In this document: piece after piece, positions 1 through 11,795 of the stretch
Layout: each line of letters begins with the position of its first letter
How positions within the stretch are numbered: the first letter of the stretch is position 1
Program-made: the position numbers and the translations under genes
Notes under the pieces: model-generated
Told to the model about the DNA's origin: nothing
The model's input: the letters and a program-made list of their open reading frames with translations, nothing else
Databases searched by the model: none
Assembly: GCF_004355005.1 (NCBI RefSeq)
Contig: NZ_SMSJ01000006.1
Span: 62,001 to 126,000, forward strand
Source of the DNA: Dankookia rubra
GTDB taxonomy: Bacteria; Pseudomonadota; Alphaproteobacteria; Acetobacterales; Acetobacteraceae
DNA length: 64,000 nucleotides
Reading direction: 5' to 3'

Positions 1-606
1 GAGGAAGTCGCGCCCGGCCGGCCGGCGCGGCGTGCGGCCCAGCAGGCGGTCGGCTGCCTGGTTGGTCTCGGTCACCTTCTGCGCCTGGGGGTCGAGGATC
101 AGCACCGGGTCGGACCAGAGCTGGAAGAGCATGCGGTAGCGCGTCTCGGCATGCCGCAGCCGGGAATAGTCGCGGTCGAGCGACTGCTGCGCTTCCAGCA
201 GCCGCTGTTGCAGCGCCGAGAGCTGGCGGAGGTCGCGGCCGAAAGCGACGGCGCGGCTGCCGTCACCGATCCGCACCGCGGAGAACAGGATGGGTACGGA
301 GGCGCCGCGGGCCGAGAGCAGGTTCACGTGCCGCCATTGCCGGCCCGCCACGGCATCCGAGTCGGCCAGCAGCGACTCGACCTTGGCCCGGCTGTCCGGC
401 GCGACCGTGTCGATCCAGGGCTTGCCCAGCCAGGAATCCTGGCCGGCCAATTCCTCCGCGAGGCTTTCGCTGTTGAAGGCGACATCGCGGACCGCGCCCG
501 CGGCATCCACGATGATGGCGACGTCGGCGGCTGCCGTGATCAGAATCGCCGCGGCTTCCGCATCCAGGTCGCCCAGCGACGTCTTCGGGGCTTTGAATGC
601 CTTCAC
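1..606 (-). CDS. ppsR: PpsR/CrtJ photosynthesis repressor (N-terminal part, cut by window edge)
   Basis: Oxygen- and light-responsive repressor of photosynthesis genes that binds TGT-N12-ACA palindromes. Only the first 202 codons are visible, running off the left edge; the PAS2 and C-terminal HTH regions lie outside. The product begins KAFKAPKTSLGDLDAE, typical of PpsR, followed by an N-terminal PAS-like domain (about residues 20-130). A glutamine-rich helical linker (RQLSALQQRLLEAQQ) and the beginning of the next PAS domain (YRMLFQLWSDPVLILD) follow. The start is a GTG at 606; a TAA stop lies upstream in the same frame. The gene sits just downstream of ppaA on the same strand, as in many PGCs. 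PpsR-type sites elsewhere in the window support the assignment. Confidence 0.9.
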   Translation of the reverse strand, partial: MKAFKAPKTSLGDLDAEAAAILITAAADVAIIVDAAGAVRDVAFNSESLAEELAGQDSWLGKPWIDTVAPDSRAKVESLLADSDAVAGRQWRHVNLLSARGASVPILFSAVRIGDGSRAVAFGRDLRQLSALQQRLLEAQQSLDRDYSRLRHAETRYRMLFQLWSDPVLILDPQAQKVTETNQAADRLLGRTPRRPAGRDFL

Positions 607-666
607 GAGCGAGATATCCCTTTACGGCTGAGAGCGCAGCCCTCCTCTTTCCTACCGCCATGCGGC

Positions 667-1581
667 TCAGTCCAGATGAGCCATCAAAGAAAGCATCCGT
701 TCGGCCTGCAGGATGGCCTGCTCGCCATCGGTCGCGGTCGCATCGGCGCCGACCAGTGCCACGAATTCCGGGTGGGCGTTGAAGATCGGGCCGCCCACCA
801 TCACGCCGGCGCCGCGGTTGCGGACGCTTTTCCGCACCCTGCGGATGCAGGTGGCGATGGCGTCCAGCCGGTCCTCGGACGCCGCCGAGATGCCGATCAC
901 CTGGAAGCTCTCGCGCCGCATCAGGGTGGCGAATTCGGCTTCCCCGCGCGGGGCCGGGTCCCAGACATCCCAGCCGGCCTGACGGAAGAAGGCGGCCAGC
1001 ATGTCGCGGCCGAAGCTGTGCTGCTCCCCCGGCGGGTTCATCAGCAGCACGCGGCGGTTGCGCGATTGCGGCCTGACATGGCGGCTCAGCGCGTCGTCGT
1101 AGTCCCGCACCATGTGCTGCAGCCGCATCAGGCCGAGCGTCACGGTCGAGAAGTCCGCCCGGTCATCCGCCCAGGCCTGGCCGAGCCAGCGCGCCGCCGG
1201 CGCCAGCAGGTCGAGGTAGACGCGCGGCAGCGTCACGCCCCGCGCGCGCAGCCCCTCGACCAACGCCAGGGCGGCGACGTGGTCGTCGATGACCAGCAGG
1301 GCGCAGAGGGATTCGACATCCGCCATGGTCGGCATGGCGCCGAACAGGGCATCGAGGTCGGTGCGGGGCGTGGCGGTGCCGCGGGTCAGCAGCAGCCGGG
1401 GCAGGACGGTGTCCTCGATCGCCCGGGACAGGGCGCGGCGCTGGATTTGCCGCTGGTCGGGCTCGGGAAGCAGCCAGAGGCTCTGCGCATCATCGAGCCC
1501 CAGGCGGGCCGGGGGTGGGCCGGCGGCAGAGGGTGCCTCGGCCCGGTGCCTGGATGCGATGCTCTCTCCCAAGGACACCAT
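667..1581 (-). CDS. ppaA: PpaA/AerR-type B12-binding antirepressor
   Basis: Regulatory partner of PpsR/CrtJ. In Rhodobacter, AerR binds cobalamin in the light and modulates CrtJ DNA binding. The 304-residue product has a helical N-terminal half with a cobalamin-domain-like helical region (about 80-165). A Rossmann-type B12-binding half follows (about 175-295, RRVLLMNPPGEQHSFGRDML). His188 in the GEQHSF motif is a candidate cobalt ligand. Late motifs such as VMVGGPIFNAHPE fit B12-binding folds. It lies 60 bp upstream of ppsR on the same strand and divergent from bchF. The shared intergenic region contains a degenerate PpsR-type site, so auto- or cross-regulation is plausible. Confidence 0.88.
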   Translation of the reverse strand: MVSLGESIASRHRAEAPSAAGPPPARLGLDDAQSLWLLPEPDQRQIQRRALSRAIEDTVLPRLLLTRGTATPRTDLDALFGAMPTMADVESLCALLVIDDHVAALALVEGLRARGVTLPRVYLDLLAPAARWLGQAWADDRADFSTVTLGLMRLQHMVRDYDDALSRHVRPQSRNRRVLLMNPPGEQHSFGRDMLAAFFRQAGWDVWDPAPRGEAEFATLMRRESFQVIGISAASEDRLDAIATCIRRVRKSVRNRGAGVMVGGPIFNAHPEFVALVGADATATDGEQAILQAERMLSLMAHLD

Positions 1582-1627
1582 TGGGCCTCTCCCCGTTGCG
1601 GAGTTTATCGACCCGCTCGCAACCGAG

Positions 1628-1661
1628 TGTCAATCACTCCTTACGTCAATCGAGCTTGACA
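1628..1661. promoter_or_regulatory. Degenerate double PpsR-type site and candidate bchF promoter
   Basis: The outer arms TGTCAA (1628-1633) and TTGACA (1656-1661) form an inverted repeat. Inside are two near-matches to TGT-N12-ACA: 1628-1645 (ends ACG) and 1644-1661 (begins CGT). TTGACA with TAGCCT at 1680-1685 (18 bp spacing) could serve as a -35/-10 pair for bchF. The location between divergent ppaA and bchF fits a PGC regulatory region. Neither site is a perfect consensus. Confidence 0.5.
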
Positions 1662-1836
1662 CTCCAAAGCGACCGGACCTAGCCTTCCTGACAGCGAGAT
1701 CGTCGCTGCGGGAGGCACGCCGGAACGCCGGAAGGATCTGCCAAGAAATTGCCGGTTCTCCGCGGAGGCCGGGATCGCATTGGCTGGACCAAGACCGACG
1801 ACTGAGCGGACCTTCGGGACAGAGGGTTGTCAAGCG

Positions 1837-3713
<1,877 letters not shown>

Positions 3714-3717
3714 GCCG

Positions 3718-5253
3718 ATGCAGCTCGCCGTCTGGACCTATGAGGGGCCGCCGCATGTCGGGGCGATGCGCGTCGCCACGGGGATGGCGGGGCTGCACTA
3801 CGTCCTGCATGCCCCGCAGGGCGACACCTATGCCGACCTGCTCTTCACCATGATCGAGCGGCGCAGCGCGCGCCCGCCCGTCACCTACACCACCTTCCAG
3901 GCGCGCGACCTCGGCGGCGACACCGCCGAGCTGTTCAAGACGGCGGCGCTGGATGCCTATCGGCGCTTCGAGCCGGAGGCGATGATCGTCGGCTCCTCCT
4001 GCACCGCCGAGCTGATCCAGGACGACCCGGGCGGCCTGGCCAAGGCGCTGCGGCTGCCGGTCCCCGTGGTGGCGCTGGAGCTGCCCTCCTACTCCAAGAA
4101 GGAGAATTGGGGGGCATCCGAGACCTTCTACCAGCTGGTCCGCGCCCTGGCCGGGCCGCATGCGCCGCCGCCCGGCACCCGGCGCGGCCCGGGGCGCGTC
4201 TGCAACATCCTCGGCCCGACCGCGCTCGGCTTCCGCCACCGCGACGATGTCAGGGAGATCACCGGGCTGCTCGGCCGCATGGGCATTGAGGTGCGGGTGA
4301 CCGCGCCGATGGGCGCGCGGCCGTCCGACCTCGCGCGGCTGGGCGAGGCCGACTTCAACGTGGTGCTCTACCCCGAGGTCGCGGGGCAGGCGGCATCCTG
4401 GCTGACCCGGACCTTTGGCCAGAAGGCGACGCGGACCATCCCGATCGGCACCAACGCGACCCGCGCCTTCGTCGAGGAAGTGGCCGCGCTGGCCGGCATC
4501 GACGCCGCACCGGTGCTGGCCGCCGAGGAGGCGCGCGCCGCCTGGTATGCCCGCTCGGTCGACAGCAACTACCTGACGGGCAAGCGGGTCTTCGTCTTCG
4601 GCGACGCGACGCATGCGGTGGCCGCGGCCCGCGTCGCCGCCGAGGAGATGGGCTTCAAGGTCGTGGGTCTCGGCACCTACAGCCGCGAATTCGCCCGCGA
4701 CATCCGCGAGGCGGCGAAGCTCCACGATGTGGAGCCGCTGATCGGCGAGGACTACCTCGAGGTCGAGGCGGCGATCCAGGCGGCGCAGCCGGAGCTCATC
4801 CTCGGCACCCAGATGGAACGCCACATCGCCAAGCGCCTGGGCATCCCCTGCGCGGTGATCTCGGCGCCGGTCCACGTGCAGGACTACCCCGCGCGCTATT
4901 CGCCGCAAATGGGGTTCGAGGGGGCGAATGTCCTCTTCGACACCTGGGTCCATCCGCTGATGATGGGCCTCGAGGAACACCTGCTAGGCATGTTCCGCGA
5001 GGATTTCGAGTTCCATGCCGAGGCCGCGCCCTCGCATCTCGGCGGCGCGCCTGCGCCAGCCCCCGTTGCAATCGCCGAAGCCCCCGCCGGCCCGGCCGGC
5101 TGGACCGCCGAGGCCGAGGCCGAGCTGAGGAAGATCCCGTTCTTCGTCCGTGGCAAGGCGAGGCGCAATACCGAGCGCTTCGCCGGGGAGCGTGGCCTCG
5201 CCAGCATCACGCTGGAGACCCTGTATGACGCCAAAGCCCATTTTTCCCGCTGA
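3718..5253 (+). CDS. bchB: BchB, dark-operative protochlorophyllide reductase subunit B
   Basis: Second half of the DPOR NB component. The 511-residue product begins [17 protein letters not shown]. It carries Asp36 ([11 protein letters not shown]), which supplies the unusual fourth ligand of the NB [4Fe-4S] cluster in known structures. The C-terminal domain after a Pro/Ala-rich linker (around 420-450) has the small PCP-reductase-like tail ([22 protein letters not shown]). It lies directly between bchN and bchL. In most purple bacterial clusters bchH sits between bchB and bchL; here only 9 bp separate the two genes. Confidence 0.97.
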   Translation: MQLAVWTYEGPPHVGAMRVATGMAGLHYVLHAPQGDTYADLLFTMIERRSARPPVTYTTFQARDLGGDTAELFKTAALDAYRRFEPEAMIVGSSCTAELIQDDPGGLAKALRLPVPVVALELPSYSKKENWGASETFYQLVRALAGPHAPPPGTRRGPGRVCNILGPTALGFRHRDDVREITGLLGRMGIEVRVTAPMGARPSDLARLGEADFNVVLYPEVAGQAASWLTRTFGQKATRTIPIGTNATRAFVEEVAALAGIDAAPVLAAEEARAAWYARSVDSNYLTGKRVFVFGDATHAVAAARVAAEEMGFKVVGLGTYSREFARDIREAAKLHDVEPLIGEDYLEVEAAIQAAQPELILGTQMERHIAKRLGIPCAVISAPVHVQDYPARYSPQMGFEGANVLFDTWVHPLMMGLEEHLLGMFREDFEFHAEAAPSHLGGAPAPAPVAIAEAPAGPAGWTAEAEAELRKIPFFVRGKARRNTERFAGERGLASITLETLYDAKAHFSR

Positions 5254-6177
<924 letters not shown>

Positions 6178-6181
6178 TCCC

Positions 6182-7606
6182 ATGAAGCTCTCCCGCGTCT
6201 GGATGAAGCTCAGCCCGGACCTGCTGCCCTTCGCGGATGCGGCGTCCGAGACGCTGCCGCTCGACCGGCTGCTGCGGCTGTCGCTGTTCCAGGTCTCGGT
6301 CGGCATGGTGGCGGTGCTGCTGATCGGCACGCTCAACCGGGTGATGATCGTCGAGCTCGGCGTGCCGACCTGGATGGTCGCCGTCATGGTCTCCCTGCCG
6401 CTGGTCTTCGCGCCCTTCCGCGCGCTGATCGGCTTCCGCTCGGACCAGTACAAGTCGGTGCTGGGCTGGAAGCGAGTGCCTTACGTGTGGCTCGGCTCGG
6501 TTTGGATCTTCGGCGGTCTGGCGATGATGCCCTTCGCGCTGATCATCCTGTCCGGCGACACCTTCGCGCCGCCGGTCGTCGGCCAGGTCGCCGCCGGCAT
6601 CGCCTTCCTCTGCGTCGGCGCGGGCATGCATACCGTGCAGACCGTCGGCCTGGCCCTGGCCACCGACCTTTCCCCGGTCGAGCAGCAGCCGCGGGTCGTC
6701 GCCCTGCTCTCGGTCATGCTGCTGCTGGGCATGCTGCTCAGCGCCCTGGCCTTCGGCGCGCTGCTGGCGAATTTCAGCCAGCTGCGGCTGATCCAGGTGA
6801 TCCAGGGCGCCGCCGTCGTCAGCATCGTCCTCAACCTCGTCGCCGTCTGGAAGCAGGAGGTGCGGAACCCCGCCGCCACCCGCCCGGACCGCGATCGCCC
6901 GGCTTTCCAGCAGGCCTGGGACGAGCTGCGCCGGACCGGCCAGTGGGTCCGCCGGCTGACCGCGACCGGGCTCGGCAGCTTCGCCTTCGCCATGCAGGAC
7001 GTGCTGCTGGAACCCTATGGCGGGCAGATTCTCGGCCTGACCGTCTCGCAGACCACGCTGCTGACCGCGGGCTTCGCGGCGGGCGGCATCATCGGCTTCA
7101 TCCGCGCAGCGCGGCGCATCTCGGACGGCGGCGACGCGCACCGCGTGGCGGCGACCGGGGCACTCTGCGGCGCCTTTGCCTTCACCACCGTCATCGCCGC
7201 GGCGCCGCTGAGCAGCGGCTTCGTCTTCGCCTTGGGCGTCGGGCTGATCGGCTTCGGCGGCGGGCTCTTCGCGCATGCGACGCTGACCGCCTGCATGCGC
7301 GCCGCACCGCCGGCGCAGATCGGCCTGGCGCTCGGCAGCTGGGGCGCGGTGCAGGCGACCTGCGCCGGCGGCGCCATCGCCGTCGGCGGCCTGCTGCGCG
7401 ATGCCATCTCCGGCCTCGCCATGCGCGGCGCGCTGGGGGAGGCACTGGCCGGCCCCGTCACCGGCTACGGCCTGGTCTACCTGCTCGAGATTGCGCTGCT
7501 GTTCGCCACCATCGTCGCCATCGGCCCGCTGGTGCGGCCGGTGGGCAATGACCTGCAACCCGAGGACGTGCGGCTCGGCCTGGCCGGGTCGCGCGGGGCA
7601 TCCTAG
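6182..7606 (+). CDS. lhaA: LhaA, PucC-family LH1 assembly / pigment transporter
   Basis: MFS-like integral membrane protein of the PucC/LhaA family, needed for LH1 assembly around the reaction centre. The 474 residues contain about twelve hydrophobic segments. Family signatures are visible: LNRVMIVELGVPTWMVA, RALIGFRSDQYKSVLGWKRV and a late FAMQDVLLEPYGGQILGL. It sits between bchL and puhA, the canonical lhaA position. It is probably co-transcribed with puhA (18 bp gap carrying a GAGGAG ribosome site). Confidence 0.93.
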   Translation: MKLSRVWMKLSPDLLPFADAASETLPLDRLLRLSLFQVSVGMVAVLLIGTLNRVMIVELGVPTWMVAVMVSLPLVFAPFRALIGFRSDQYKSVLGWKRVPYVWLGSVWIFGGLAMMPFALIILSGDTFAPPVVGQVAAGIAFLCVGAGMHTVQTVGLALATDLSPVEQQPRVVALLSVMLLLGMLLSALAFGALLANFSQLRLIQVIQGAAVVSIVLNLVAVWKQEVRNPAATRPDRDRPAFQQAWDELRRTGQWVRRLTATGLGSFAFAMQDVLLEPYGGQILGLTVSQTTLLTAGFAAGGIIGFIRAARRISDGGDAHRVAATGALCGAFAFTTVIAAAPLSSGFVFALGVGLIGFGGGLFAHATLTACMRAAPPAQIGLALGSWGAVQATCAGGAIAVGGLLRDAISGLAMRGALGEALAGPVTGYGLVYLLEIALLFATIVAIGPLVRPVGNDLQPEDVRLGLAGSRGAS

Positions 7607-7624
7607 CGCGAGGAGACAAGCGTC

Positions 7625-8398
7625 ATGACATACATCGCCTATTCCACGCAGTTCGACGCAGCGCTCTTCTCGCTGTACGCCTTCTACGTCGCCTTCATCA
7701 TCCTGATCATGTACCTCCGCAACGAGGACCGGCGGGAAGGCTTCCCCCTGGTGCACGAGCAGAACGGCGATCTCGTCATCATCAACCCGCGCAGCGCGCC
7801 GAAGCCGAAGGTCTGGAACCTGGCGCATGGCGGGCCGACCGTGGCGGGGCGCGAGGAGCGCGACCTGACCGGCCTGCTGACGCCGACCGCCCGCGTCCCC
7901 GGCGCGCCGCGGCTGCCGCTCGGCAACCCGCTCGCCGATGGCGTCGGCCCGGCCGCCTATGCCCTGCGCGCCGACGTGCCCGACCTGACCTTCGACGCTT
8001 CGCTGCCGAAGATCGTCCCGCTCCGCGCCGCACCGGAATACAGCATCGCGCATGAGGATATCGACCCGCGCGGCTGGTACATGATCACCGCCGACAAGCG
8101 CGTCGTCGGCACGGTGAAGGACCTCTGGGTCGATCGCTCCGACGTCATCCTGCGCTACATCGAGATCGCCGTGCCGGGCGCGAATGCCCGCAACGTCGTC
8201 TTCCCGATCGGCCTGGCGAATTTCGACGCGGGCAGGCGGGAGGCGCATACCAGCGCGCTGCTGGCCGACCAGTTCCTCGCGGCGCCGGCGCTGAAGAACC
8301 CCGACCAGATCACCCTGCTCGAGGAAGACAAGGTCAGCGCCTATTTCGCCGGCGGCTACATGTACGCCACCCCGAACCGGCAGGAGCCGGCGCTGTGA
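7625..8398 (+). CDS. puhA: PuhA, reaction centre H subunit
   Basis: Cytoplasmic cap of the photosynthetic reaction centre. It has one N-terminal membrane helix (about residues 12-30, LFSLYAFYVAFIILIMYL) followed by EDRREGFPL, and a PRC-barrel domain typical of H subunits (WYMITADKRVVGTVKDLWVD, ILRYIEIAV). Length 257 is normal. The stop overlaps the GTG start of puhB. A GAGGAG ribosome site precedes the ATG. Confidence 0.97.
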   Translation: MTYIAYSTQFDAALFSLYAFYVAFIILIMYLRNEDRREGFPLVHEQNGDLVIINPRSAPKPKVWNLAHGGPTVAGREERDLTGLLTPTARVPGAPRLPLGNPLADGVGPAAYALRADVPDLTFDASLPKIVPLRAAPEYSIAHEDIDPRGWYMITADKRVVGTVKDLWVDRSDVILRYIEIAVPGANARNVVFPIGLANFDAGRREAHTSALLADQFLAAPALKNPDQITLLEEDKVSAYFAGGYMYATPNRQEPAL

Positions 8399-9051
8399 TC
8401 AAGGAACACGACTATGAGCCGGTCTGGGGCCTGCCGGAGAAGCTGCCGGAGGGTGAGGTCATTTTCTGGCAGGGCCGGCCCGACCAGCGGGCCTTCGCGC
8501 GGCGGGCGCTGCACCTGCCGGGCCTCGCCGCCTATTTCGGCGTGCTGGTCGCGGCCCGCGTCGTCTCGGTGCTGATGGCCGGCGCCTCGCTGCCCGTCAC
8601 CGCGCGGGATGCGCTCTGGTTCATCCTGCCCTCGCTGCTGGTCATCGGCATCGCCCTGGTCTTCGCCTGGGGCGTGGTGCGCACCACGGCCTATACCATC
8701 ACCAACCGCCGCCTGGTCATGCGCTTCGGCATCGCGCTGTCGATGACGGTGAACCTGCCCTATGCGCTGGTCGGCTCGGCCGCGGCGAAGCTGCATGCCG
8801 ATGGCTCGGGCGATGTCAGCCTGGCGCTGCTGAAGCCGCACCGCGTCTCCTACCTGTTTTTCTGGCCGCATGCGCGCCCCTGGCACCTGCTGCGGCCGCA
8901 GCCGACCCTGCGCGGCATCGCCGATGCCGGCGCGGTCGCGCAGATTCTGGCCCGTGCCTTGGCCGGCGCCGCCTCGGTCCCGGTGCAGGCCATGGCGACC
9001 GCCGGCGCCAAGCCGGGCAGTGCCGACCTGCCGCAACCGCAAGCGGCTTGA
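8395..9051 (+). CDS. puhB: PuhB, reaction centre assembly protein (bacterial PH domain)
   Basis: Membrane protein required for efficient reaction centre and LH1 assembly. The 218-residue product has an EVIFWQGRPDQRAFARRALH segment near the N-terminus, then two to three hydrophobic stretches (about 45-65, 80-105). A bPH-type segment follows (YTITNRRLVMRFGIALSMTV). GTG start at 8395, overlapping the puhA stop by four bases. Its place in puhA-puhB-puhC is canonical. Confidence 0.92.
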   Translation: MIKEHDYEPVWGLPEKLPEGEVIFWQGRPDQRAFARRALHLPGLAAYFGVLVAARVVSVLMAGASLPVTARDALWFILPSLLVIGIALVFAWGVVRTTAYTITNRRLVMRFGIALSMTVNLPYALVGSAAAKLHADGSGDVSLALLKPHRVSYLFFWPHARPWHLLRPQPTLRGIADAGAVAQILARALAGAASVPVQAMATAGAKPGSADLPQPQAA

Positions 9052-9067
9052 AGGAGGGGAGGGGAGC

Positions 9068-9520
9068 ATGCCGGTGCGCAACCCAGGCCGCAGGATCCCG
9101 CGGGCACCGCTGCTGATCGGGCTCGGCCTGCTGGCCTTCACCCTGGCCGTCACCGATCTCTTCGGTCTGGTCGGCGGCGCCGGCGCCTCCACCACCGCGC
9201 CGGCGCTGGAACGTTCGCTGCGCTTCGAGGACCGGGCCGATGGCGCCATTGTCGCCCGCGAAGCCGCGACCGGCGCCGAGGTGATGGTCTTCGATCCCGG
9301 CACCAACGGCTTCGTCCGCGGCACGCTGCGGGCGCTCGCGCGCGGCCGGCGCCAGGCCGATCTCGGCCGCGACGCTCCCTTCCGCCTCGCTGCCTGGCGC
9401 GATGGCCGCGTCATGCTGCAGGACACCGCGACGGGCCGGGAGGTCGAGCTGAATGCCTTCGGCGACACCAACAAGGATGTCTTCCTGCGCCTGCTGATTG
9501 CCCCGGAGCCCAAGCCATGA
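9068..9520 (+). CDS. puhC: PuhC, photosynthetic complex assembly protein
   Basis: Assembly factor influencing RC-LH1 structure. It is a single-span membrane protein with a periplasmic domain. The 150-residue product has a hydrophobic segment at about residues 14-31 (LLIGLGLLAFTLAVTDLFGL). The soluble part includes FVRGTLRALARGRRQAD and PFRLAAWRDGRVMLQDTATGREVEL, typical of PuhC. The start ATG 9068 is chosen for the strong GGAGGGGAGGGG upstream. The last bases overlap the next start by four. Confidence 0.88.
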   Translation: MPVRNPGRRIPRAPLLIGLGLLAFTLAVTDLFGLVGGAGASTTAPALERSLRFEDRADGAIVAREAATGAEVMVFDPGTNGFVRGTLRALARGRRQADLGRDAPFRLAAWRDGRVMLQDTATGREVELNAFGDTNKDVFLRLLIAPEPKP

Positions 9521-9825
9521 ACGGCCCCCTCGCCTGGCTGACCGGCGGACGCACCGTCGAGGTGCCCTGCACGGTCGATATCGAGCAGACCTTCGACAGC
9601 CTGCACGCGCATGCCATCCCGGAAGGCGTCACCTTGCGCCCCGGCGACCGCGTGGTGGTGCATGGCGCCCCGGCCGGCATACCCTATGGCCAGGCCGTCA
9701 GCTTCACCTGCCGCGCCACGGTCTACCGCGCCGGCTGGCTGCAGCGGGTCTGGACCGAGGCCTCGGCCATCCTGGAGCTTGCTGACCTGTACCACTGCGG
9801 CTTCGAGCCGAGGGAAACGCCATGA
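9517..9825 (+). CDS. Small conserved-position PGC protein between puhC and acsF
   Basis: A 102-residue soluble protein of unknown function, overlapped by four bases at both ends (puhC stop, acsF start), so it is translationally locked into the puh-acsF operon. No membrane segment or catalytic motif is visible. The product contains [19 protein letters not shown] and [19 protein letters not shown], suggestive of a small beta-rich fold, and ends in an acidic helix ([20 protein letters not shown]). Several PGCs have a small gene in this slot. Coupling to acsF hints at a role with the cyclase or in assembly, but that is inference. Confidence 0.75.
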   Translation: MNGPLAWLTGGRTVEVPCTVDIEQTFDSLHAHAIPEGVTLRPGDRVVVHGAPAGIPYGQAVSFTCRATVYRAGWLQRVWTEASAILELADLYHCGFEPRETP

Positions 9826-10889
9826 ACGCCGTCACCCCGAAGCGGGCGATCAACGATTCCACCCGGATGGCCACCACCGACACGGTGCTGACCCCGCGCT
9901 TCTACACCACCGACTTCGACGCGATGGACCGCATCGACGTCAGCAGCATCCGCGCCGAATGGGATGCGCTGATGGCCGAGTTCAAGTCCGACCCGAACAA
10001 GGGCCACTTCGTCCGCTCCGCCGCCTTCGACGAATTCCGGATGGAGGACCTGCCGCCCGGGCTGCAGGCCGAGCTGAAGGAATTCCTGGTCAGTTCCGTC
10101 ACCGCCGAGTTCAGCGGCTGCGTCCTCTACGCCGAGATCAGGAAGCGGGTGAAGAACCCGGACATGAAGGACCTGTTCGGGGTGATGAGCCGCGACGAGG
10201 CCCGCCATGCCGGCTTCATCAACGACGCGCTGAAGGATATCGGGATCGGCGTCGATCTCGGCTTCCTGACCAAGGCGAAGAAGTACCACTACTTCTCGCC
10301 GAAGTTCATCTTCTACGCGACCTACCTGTCCGAGAAGATCGGCTACGCCCGCTACATCACCATCTTCCGCCAGTTCGAGAAGCACCCCGAGCTGCGCTTC
10401 CACCCGATCTTCATGTGGTTCGAGAAGTGGTGCAACGACGAGTTCCGCCACGGCGAGGCCTTCGCCCTGCTGATGCGCGCCAACCCGCACCTGCTGCAGG
10501 GGCGCAACAAGCTCTGGGTCAAGTTCTTCCAGCTGGCGGTCTACGCGACGATGTACGTGCGCGACCACGGCCGGCCGGAATTCCACAAGGCGCTCGGCAT
10601 GACGCCGACGGAATACGACCACCGCGTCTTCCAGACCTGCACCGCCATCTGCACCCAGGTATTCCCGGTGACGCTTGACACCGACCGCCCGGCCTTCCGG
10701 CGCGGCCTCGACCGGCTGTTCGAGATCACCGAGAAGCTTGCCGCGCTGAAGGGCCGGAGCGGCCTCGGCGCCTCGCTCCGCCGCACCGGCCTCAAGCTCT
10801 CGGCCGGCGCGACCTTCGCGCGGCTCTATTTGCTGCCCGGCAAGCATGCGGCGCTGCCGGCCGATGTCCGCATGGCGCCGGCCTGGTAG
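9822..10889 (+). CDS. acsF: AcsF, oxygen-dependent Mg-protoporphyrin IX monomethylester cyclase
   Basis: Diiron oxygenase that forms the isocyclic ring E of (bacterio)chlorophyll using O2. The 355-residue product has ferritin-like metal-binding motifs: [11 protein letters not shown] (about residue 95), DEARHAGF (about 125) and [14 protein letters not shown] (about 200-213). [16 protein letters not shown] lies between them. The start overlaps the preceding small gene. The presence of the unrelated anaerobic cyclase bchE at 24.9 kb means both oxygen regimes are covered. Confidence 0.97.
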   Translation: MNAVTPKRAINDSTRMATTDTVLTPRFYTTDFDAMDRIDVSSIRAEWDALMAEFKSDPNKGHFVRSAAFDEFRMEDLPPGLQAELKEFLVSSVTAEFSGCVLYAEIRKRVKNPDMKDLFGVMSRDEARHAGFINDALKDIGIGVDLGFLTKAKKYHYFSPKFIFYATYLSEKIGYARYITIFRQFEKHPELRFHPIFMWFEKWCNDEFRHGEAFALLMRANPHLLQGRNKLWVKFFQLAVYATMYVRDHGRPEFHKALGMTPTEYDHRVFQTCTAICTQVFPVTLDTDRPAFRRGLDRLFEITEKLAALKGRSGLGASLRRTGLKLSAGATFARLYLLPGKHAALPADVRMAPAW

Positions 10890-10890
10890 C

Positions 10891-11718
10891 ATGGCCGACT
10901 TCGCCCTTCCCGCCCTCTTCGCGCTGTTCATCTGGTGGTTCAGCACCGGCGCGATCCTGTGGCTGGACGGGCTGCCGGCGCGGACCTACCGCATCAGCAT
11001 GGCGGGGGCGACGCTCGTCCTCGCCGCGGCGCTCTGGGGGCTTTCGGCCAGCAGCGCGGATGCCTCGGTGCTCGGCGCCTATTGCGCCTTCTCCTGCGGG
11101 CTGCTCGCCTGGGCCTGGCAGGAGATGGCCTTCCTGATGGGCTACGCCACCGGCCCGTCCCGCGCGCCCTGCCCGGCGGAGGCCACGGGCTGGCGCCGCT
11201 TCACCCTGGCGCTGCGGGCGATCCTCTACCACGAACTGGCGATCCTCGTCGGCGCGGTCGCCGTGGTCGCCGTCACCTGGGGCCAGCCGAACCAGGTCGG
11301 CACCTGGACCTACCTGCTGATCTGGGGGATGCGGCAGAGCGCCAAGCTCAATGTCTTCCTCGGGGCGCGCAACCTGAACGAGAATTTCCTGCCGCCGCAC
11401 CTTCGCTATCTCGGCAGCTTCTTCCTGCGCCGGCCGATGAACCTGCTCTTCCCCTTCGCGGTGACGCTGGCGACCCTGCTGACCGCGCTGCTCTTCCACC
11501 TCGCCCTGGCGCCCGGGGCGACCGACTTCCAGGCCGCCGGTTTCACCTTCCTCGGCACCCTCGCGGCGCTGGCGACGCTGGAGCACTGGTTCCTCGTCCT
11601 CCCCATCCCGGCCGAGGCGCTGTGGAAATGGGGCCTTCGTTCGCGGGCGGCGCCGAAGCCGGCGCAGCCCGACATCCACCCGGCGCGCTTCCGCGCCGGT
11701 ACGGCGCCCGCCGCATGA
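10891..11718 (+). CDS. puhE: PuhE, multi-pass PGC membrane protein (DUF3623)
   Basis: Polytopic membrane protein of the puh operon that modulates bacteriochlorophyll production in Rhodobacter. The 275 residues hold about seven hydrophobic segments. Characteristic motifs are WWFSTGAILWLDGLP at the N-terminus, AWQEMAFLMGYATGP and ARNLNENFLPPHLRYLGSFF. It starts one base after the acsF stop. A 17-codon overlapping ORF (11715-11768) follows the stop but has no other support. Confidence 0.92.
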   Translation: MADFALPALFALFIWWFSTGAILWLDGLPARTYRISMAGATLVLAAALWGLSASSADASVLGAYCAFSCGLLAWAWQEMAFLMGYATGPSRAPCPAEATGWRRFTLALRAILYHELAILVGAVAVVAVTWGQPNQVGTWTYLLIWGMRQSAKLNVFLGARNLNENFLPPHLRYLGSFFLRRPMNLLFPFAVTLATLLTALLFHLALAPGATDFQAAGFTFLGTLAALATLEHWFLVLPIPAEALWKWGLRSRAAPKPAQPDIHPARFRAGTAPAA

Positions 11719-11795
11719 ACGGCGCCCGCGTGTCCAGCATCGGTGCGGTCGTCGATGCCCTGCCGTGAGGCCCGGTGAGGCCAGAGGGAGGTACC

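Noticed and set aside
11715..11768. 17-codon ORF overlapping the puhE stop and preceding hemA
   Set aside because: Too short, no conserved features and only a chance ATGA overlap; not listed as a gene.
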